Assembly: GCA_015065265.1 (NCBI GenBank)
Contig: SVQQ01000006.1
Location: forward strand, 1 to 64,000
DNA length: 64,000 nt
Direction of reading: 5' to 3'
Source: Oscillospiraceae bacterium
Lineage (GTDB): Bacteria > Bacillota > Clostridia > Oscillospirales > SIG627
Positions 60,927 to 64,000 of the stretch are shown piece after piece. Made by a program: the position numbers and the translations under genes. The notes under the pieces were generated by a model. That model was not told where the DNA came from and made no database searches. It was given only the letters and a program-made list of their open reading frames with translations. The first letter of the stretch is position 1, and every line of letters starts with the position of its first letter.

Positions 60927-61943
60927 TTAGTTGAGTTCTGCGAAGTACTTGATTGTACGAACCATCTGGCTTGTGTAGGAGTTTTCATTGTCGTACCATG
61001 AAACAACCTGTACCTGATATGTGTCGTCGTCAATCTTAGCAACCATTGTCTGAGTAGCATCGAAGAGAGAACCGTAGGTCATACCGATAACGTCGGAAGA
61101 AACGATTTCGTCTGTGTTGTAGCCGAAGGAAGCAGAAGCCTGAGCCTTCATAGCAGCATTGATGCCTTCAACAGTTACGTCCTTGCCCTTAACAACTGCA
61201 ACGAGGATTGTAGTTGAACCTGTGCAAGTGGGAACTCTCTGAGCAGAACCGATGAGTTTGCCGTTGAGTTCGGGGATAACAAGACCGATAGCCTTAGCAG
61301 CACCTGTAGAGTTAGGAACGATGTTCTGAGCACCTGCTCTTGCACGGCGAAGGTCGCCCTTTCTGTGAGGACCGTCAAGAATCATCTGGTCACCTGTGTA
61401 AGCGTGAACAGTTGTCATGATACCGCTCTGGATAGGAGCATAGTCGTTAAGAGCCTTTGCCATAGGAGCAAGGCAGTTTGTTGTACAAGATGCAGCAGAG
61501 ATAATCTTGTCGTCTTTTGTAAGAGTATCTTCGTTTACGCTGAATACGATAGTCTTAAGGTCTTTTCCTGCGGGTGCAGAGATAACAACCTTCTTAGCAC
61601 CTGCATTGATGTGAGCCATTGACTTTTCAGTAGAGGTGTAGAAACCTGTACATTCAAGAACAACGTCAACGCCAAGTTCGCCCCAAGGACAGTTAGCAGC
61701 GTCTTTTTCTGCATAAATCTTGATTGTCTTTCCGTTTACTGTGATGCTGTTGTCATCAGAAGCAACTGTATCAGCAAGAGCGTATTTACCCTGTGCTGTG
61801 TCATACTTCAAGAGGTGAGCGAGCATCTTGGGTGCTGTAAGGTCGTTGATAGCAACGATTTCATAACCTTCTGCACCAAACATCTGTCTGAACGCAAGGC
61901 GTCCGATACGGCCAAAGCCGTTAATAGCAACTTTTACTGCCAT
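60927..61943 (-). CDS. gap: Glyceraldehyde-3-phosphate dehydrogenase, type I
   Basis: The glycolytic NAD-dependent enzyme. The 338 residues have [31 protein letters not shown], the catalytic [12 protein letters not shown] with Cys153, and [14 protein letters not shown]. The Asp-like position in INDL fits NAD preference. ATG 61943 with AAAGGAG is chosen; the frame is open further upstream. It is a single-gene unit, and its codon use (GCA, AAC, CTT) fits high expression. Confidence 0.97.
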   Translation of the reverse strand: MAVKVAINGFGRIGRLAFRQMFGAEGYEIVAINDLTAPKMLAHLLKYDTAQGKYALADTVASDDNSITVNGKTIKIYAEKDAANCPWGELGVDVVLECTGFYTSTEKSMAHINAGAKKVVISAPAGKDLKTIVFSVNEDTLTKDDKIISAASCTTNCLAPMAKALNDYAPIQSGIMTTVHAYTGDQMILDGPHRKGDLRRARAGAQNIVPNSTGAAKAIGLVIPELNGKLIGSAQRVPTCTGSTTILVAVVKGKDVTVEGINAAMKAQASASFGYNTDEIVSSDVIGMTYGSLFDATQTMVAKIDDDTYQVQVVSWYDNENSYTSQMVRTIKYFAELN

Positions 61944-61988
61944 GTTTTTTTCTCCTTTATATATAAGTTTTTTGTTTTCCAAGTATAT

Positions 61989-62017
61989 ATTATATGACAA
62001 AACTTTGCTTTTGGCAA
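61989..62017 (-). promoter_or_regulatory. Promoter of gap
   Basis: TTGCCA (62012-62017), 17 bp, TATAAT (61989-61994) on the minus strand. Confidence 0.8.
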
Positions 62018-62088
62018 TAGTTTTTCTCGACTTTGTGAAAAATTCTTCAATTATTTCAAATTTTCTTTTTCAAAAGTAAGGTAGTTTG

Positions 62089-63186
62089 TCATTTTTCACC
62101 TAAAAGAATGTCAGCAATTCTCTTTGAGGCTTTTCCGTCACCGTAGGGGTTTGTGGCAAGACTCATCTTGTTGTATTCTTCCTTTGAATCAAGAAGCAAC
62201 TTGAAGTTTTTATAAATGACTTCTTCATCTGTCCCCACAAGTTTCAAAGTACCCGCTTTAAGTCCCTCGGGACGCTCGGTGGTGTCCCGCATTACAAGAA
62301 CGGGTTTTGCAAGGGAAGGCGCTTCTTCCTGAATTCCGCCTGAGTCGGTGAGTATCAAAAAAGAACGGGCAAGGAAGTTATGGAAGTCAATGACGTCAAG
62401 AGGCTCAATTATATGAATTCTGTCAAGGTCGGAAAATTCTTCTTTCGCCGCCTTTCGTACAAGGGGATTCATATGTATAGGGTATATCGCCTTCACGTCG
62501 GGATATTCTTCAAGAACCCTTCTTATTGCCCTGAACATATTGTGCATAGGTTCACCGAGATTTTCACGGCGGTGGGCGGTTATCATAATGAGTCTGCTAC
62601 CTTTTGCCCAGTCAAGTTCAGGGTGAGAGTAGTTTTCTCTCACGGTAGTCTGAAGGGCGTCTATTGCAGTGTTCCCCGTAACGAAAATGGTGTCAGGGTC
62701 TTTGCCCTCACGCACAAGGTTATCACAGGACGTTTTGGTAGGTGAGAAATTATATTTTGCCACAATTCCAATAGCCTGTCTGTTAAACTCTTCGGGGTAG
62801 GGGGAGTAGATATTGTAAGTACGTAGTCCCGCCTCAACGTGTCCTACAGGAATTTGCATATAGAAGGCGGCAAGAGATGCGGCAAAGGCTGAAGAGGTGT
62901 CACCGTGCACCAATACAACGTCAGGCTTCTCTTTTTCAAATACTTCCTTGATTTTAAGAAGGATATTTGAAGTTATGTCAAAGAGAGTTTGATTTTCCTT
63001 CATTATAGAAAGGTCGTAGTCGGGCTTCACTTGAAAGGCGTCAAGAACGCTGTCAAGCATTTGTCGGTGCTGACCTGTAACTAAAACCAAGGGTTTTACG
63101 TTCTCTCTTTTCTTTAGTTCAAGAACCAGAGGACACATTTTTATTGCTTCGGGACGTGTCCCGAAAACAAGTATAATCTTTTTCAT
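62089..63186 (-). CDS. wecB: UDP-N-acetylglucosamine 2-epimerase (non-hydrolysing)
   Basis: This enzyme interconverts UDP-GlcNAc and UDP-ManNAc for surface polysaccharides. The 365 residues have VFGTRPEAIKMCPLV, VTGQHRQMLD, VHGDTSSAFAASLAAF, GHVEAGLRTY, TAHRRENLGEP and LTDSGGIQEEAPSL in family order. It follows the dehydratase-like gene by 15 bp in the same direction, so the two belong to a glycan operon that continues beyond the window. Confidence 0.95.
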   Translation of the reverse strand: MKKIILVFGTRPEAIKMCPLVLELKKRENVKPLVLVTGQHRQMLDSVLDAFQVKPDYDLSIMKENQTLFDITSNILLKIKEVFEKEKPDVVLVHGDTSSAFAASLAAFYMQIPVGHVEAGLRTYNIYSPYPEEFNRQAIGIVAKYNFSPTKTSCDNLVREGKDPDTIFVTGNTAIDALQTTVRENYSHPELDWAKGSRLIMITAHRRENLGEPMHNMFRAIRRVLEEYPDVKAIYPIHMNPLVRKAAKEEFSDLDRIHIIEPLDVIDFHNFLARSFLILTDSGGIQEEAPSLAKPVLVMRDTTERPEGLKAGTLKLVGTDEEVIYKNFKLLLDSKEEYNKMSLATNPYGDGKASKRIADILLGEK

Positions 63187-63201
63187 TTTAATTCCTGTTT
63201 T

Positions 63202-64000
63202 TTACGCTTCAACCTTTGAGTTTATTTCGTCGGGTTCGTGGAAAGTTGTAACAAGGCTCTTCAAAACGGGTTTTACGTCCTTGTACTCGTCACAGGAAAC
63301 CTCCCACAACTCTTGAAGTTTTTCATTCAATTCTTTTTCGTCAATGTCGATAGGCTGACCGATAAAGATAAGTGAGTTGTCGGTTTTTTCAAGTCCTTCT
63401 TCATTCATAAGAAGTTCTTCATAGAGTTTTTCACCGGGACGAAGACCTGTGAATTCAATGTCAATGTCGTGGTAGGGCTCAAGACCTGAAAGTTTAATCA
63501 TATTTTCCGCAAGGTCGAGAATTTTCACAGGTTCACCCATATCAAGAACGAATATTTCTCCGCCCTTGGCAGATGCTCCTGCACTGAGTACCAGAGAAAC
63601 CGCCTCTGAAATGGTCATAAAGTATCTGATAATATTGGGATGAGTAACGGTTAAGGGTCCCCCTGATTCAATCTGCTTTTCAAAGAGTGGGATAACGCTT
63701 CCGTTAGAGCCAAGCACGTTACCGAAACGTACTGCAACGAACTCGGTTTTACTCTTTTTGTTAAAGGTTTGCACTATCATTTCACAAGCACGTTTGGTAG
63801 CGCCCATAACGTTTGTGGGGTTTACCGCCTTGTCTGTGGAAATCATAATGAAACGTTTGACGTTATATTTGTCGGCAGCACGAACTGTGTTGAGTGTGCC
63901 GAAAATATTATTCTTTATCGCCTCGTGAGGAGAGTCTTCCATGAGGGGTACGTGCTTATGAGCCGCCGCGTGATAAACTATGTCGGGGCGGTAGGTGTCG
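63202..64000 (-). CDS. Nucleotide-sugar 4,6-dehydratase/epimerase (CapD/FlaA1-type), C-terminal part
   Basis: The gene enters from the right edge; about 266 residues are visible, beginning DTYRPDIVYHAAAHKHVPLM. RFIMISTDKAVNPTNVMGATKR contains the SDR active-site region of the CapD family, and FTGLRPGEKLYEELL is the conserved C-terminal motif. The full protein would either be a short soluble dehydratase or a longer membrane-anchored PglF/FlaA1 form. It acts on UDP-GlcNAc or a similar sugar, in accord with wecB next to it. Confidence 0.9.
   Translation of the reverse strand, partial: DTYRPDIVYHAAAHKHVPLMEDSPHEAIKNNIFGTLNTVRAADKYNVKRFIMISTDKAVNPTNVMGATKRACEMIVQTFNKKSKTEFVAVRFGNVLGSNGSVIPLFEKQIESGGPLTVTHPNIIRYFMTISEAVSLVLSAGASAKGGEIFVLDMGEPVKILDLAENMIKLSGLEPYHDIDIEFTGLRPGEKLYEELLMNEEGLEKTDNSLIFIGQPIDIDEKELNEKLQELWEVSCDEYKDVKPVLKSLVTTFHEPDEINSKVEA

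Overview
The window looks like a chromosome segment of a low-to-mid GC, Gram-positive, endospore-forming anaerobe of the class Clostridia, probably an Oscillospirales-like gut organism (inference). Supporting signs are the Firmicutes-type rimP-nusA-rnpM-ylxQ-infB-rbfA-nrnA-truB operon, spoIIE with a Spo0A-like promoter, a sipL-type spore gene, IreB, a Crh/HPr-like protein, strong GGAGG ribosome binding sites, and many TTG/GTG starts.

Layout. 1-850: end of a chromate transporter, tRNA-Pro, and the promoter and leader hairpin of the translation operon. 875-8278: rimP to truB plus a SLOG-fold gene. 8363-10925: spoIIE (minus). 11045-16465: two tandem, partly homogenised genes of about 870 codons with no recognised function. 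16467-18715: sugar isomerase-like gene, rplS with its leader, a four-helix-bundle gene bracketed by inverted heptad repeats, tRNA-Leu and a duplicated tRNA 3' end. 18714-21950: LysR regulator divergent from a DMT exporter and a ceramidase-like hydrolase. 21955-23214: DAHP synthase behind a Phe/Tyr-rich leader peptide and attenuator. 23278-26241: YtrA-type GntR/ABC operon. 26262-34097: a compact set of phage structural genes (portal, connector, scaffold, P22-like coat, fibre, M15 endopeptidase, coiled-coil protein) without terminase, integrase or replication genes. 34110-35709: sipL. 35721-36216 and 39719-40598: two non-coding MITE-like elements with 30-bp terminal inverted repeats and seven related hairpins, flanking a block of crh-like, carD-like, HTH, solitary mazF and aminotransferase genes. 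40610-51793: a long minus-strand gene train (DUF436, gpsA, secA, membrane protein, asnB, NAPRT, DUF1538, PII-like). 51848-54476: AEC transporter, nitroreductase, ireB and RNase P RNA. 54594-60912: Gld-type ABC export cluster, NrdG-like activase and ddl. 60927-64000: gap, wecB and the end of a nucleotide-sugar dehydratase gene.

The most notable things are (i) a complete ribosome-mediated attenuator (leader peptide with 7 Phe and 2 Tyr, competing stems, terminator) before DAHP synthase in a Gram-positive; (ii) the terminase-less capsid locus between a stress-type regulator operon and a spore-morphogenesis gene; (iii) a four-helix-bundle gene inside an RNA-pairable inverted repeat directly before a tRNA; and (iv) the MITE-like hairpin family. 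All homology statements come from recognising sequence motifs, not from searches.
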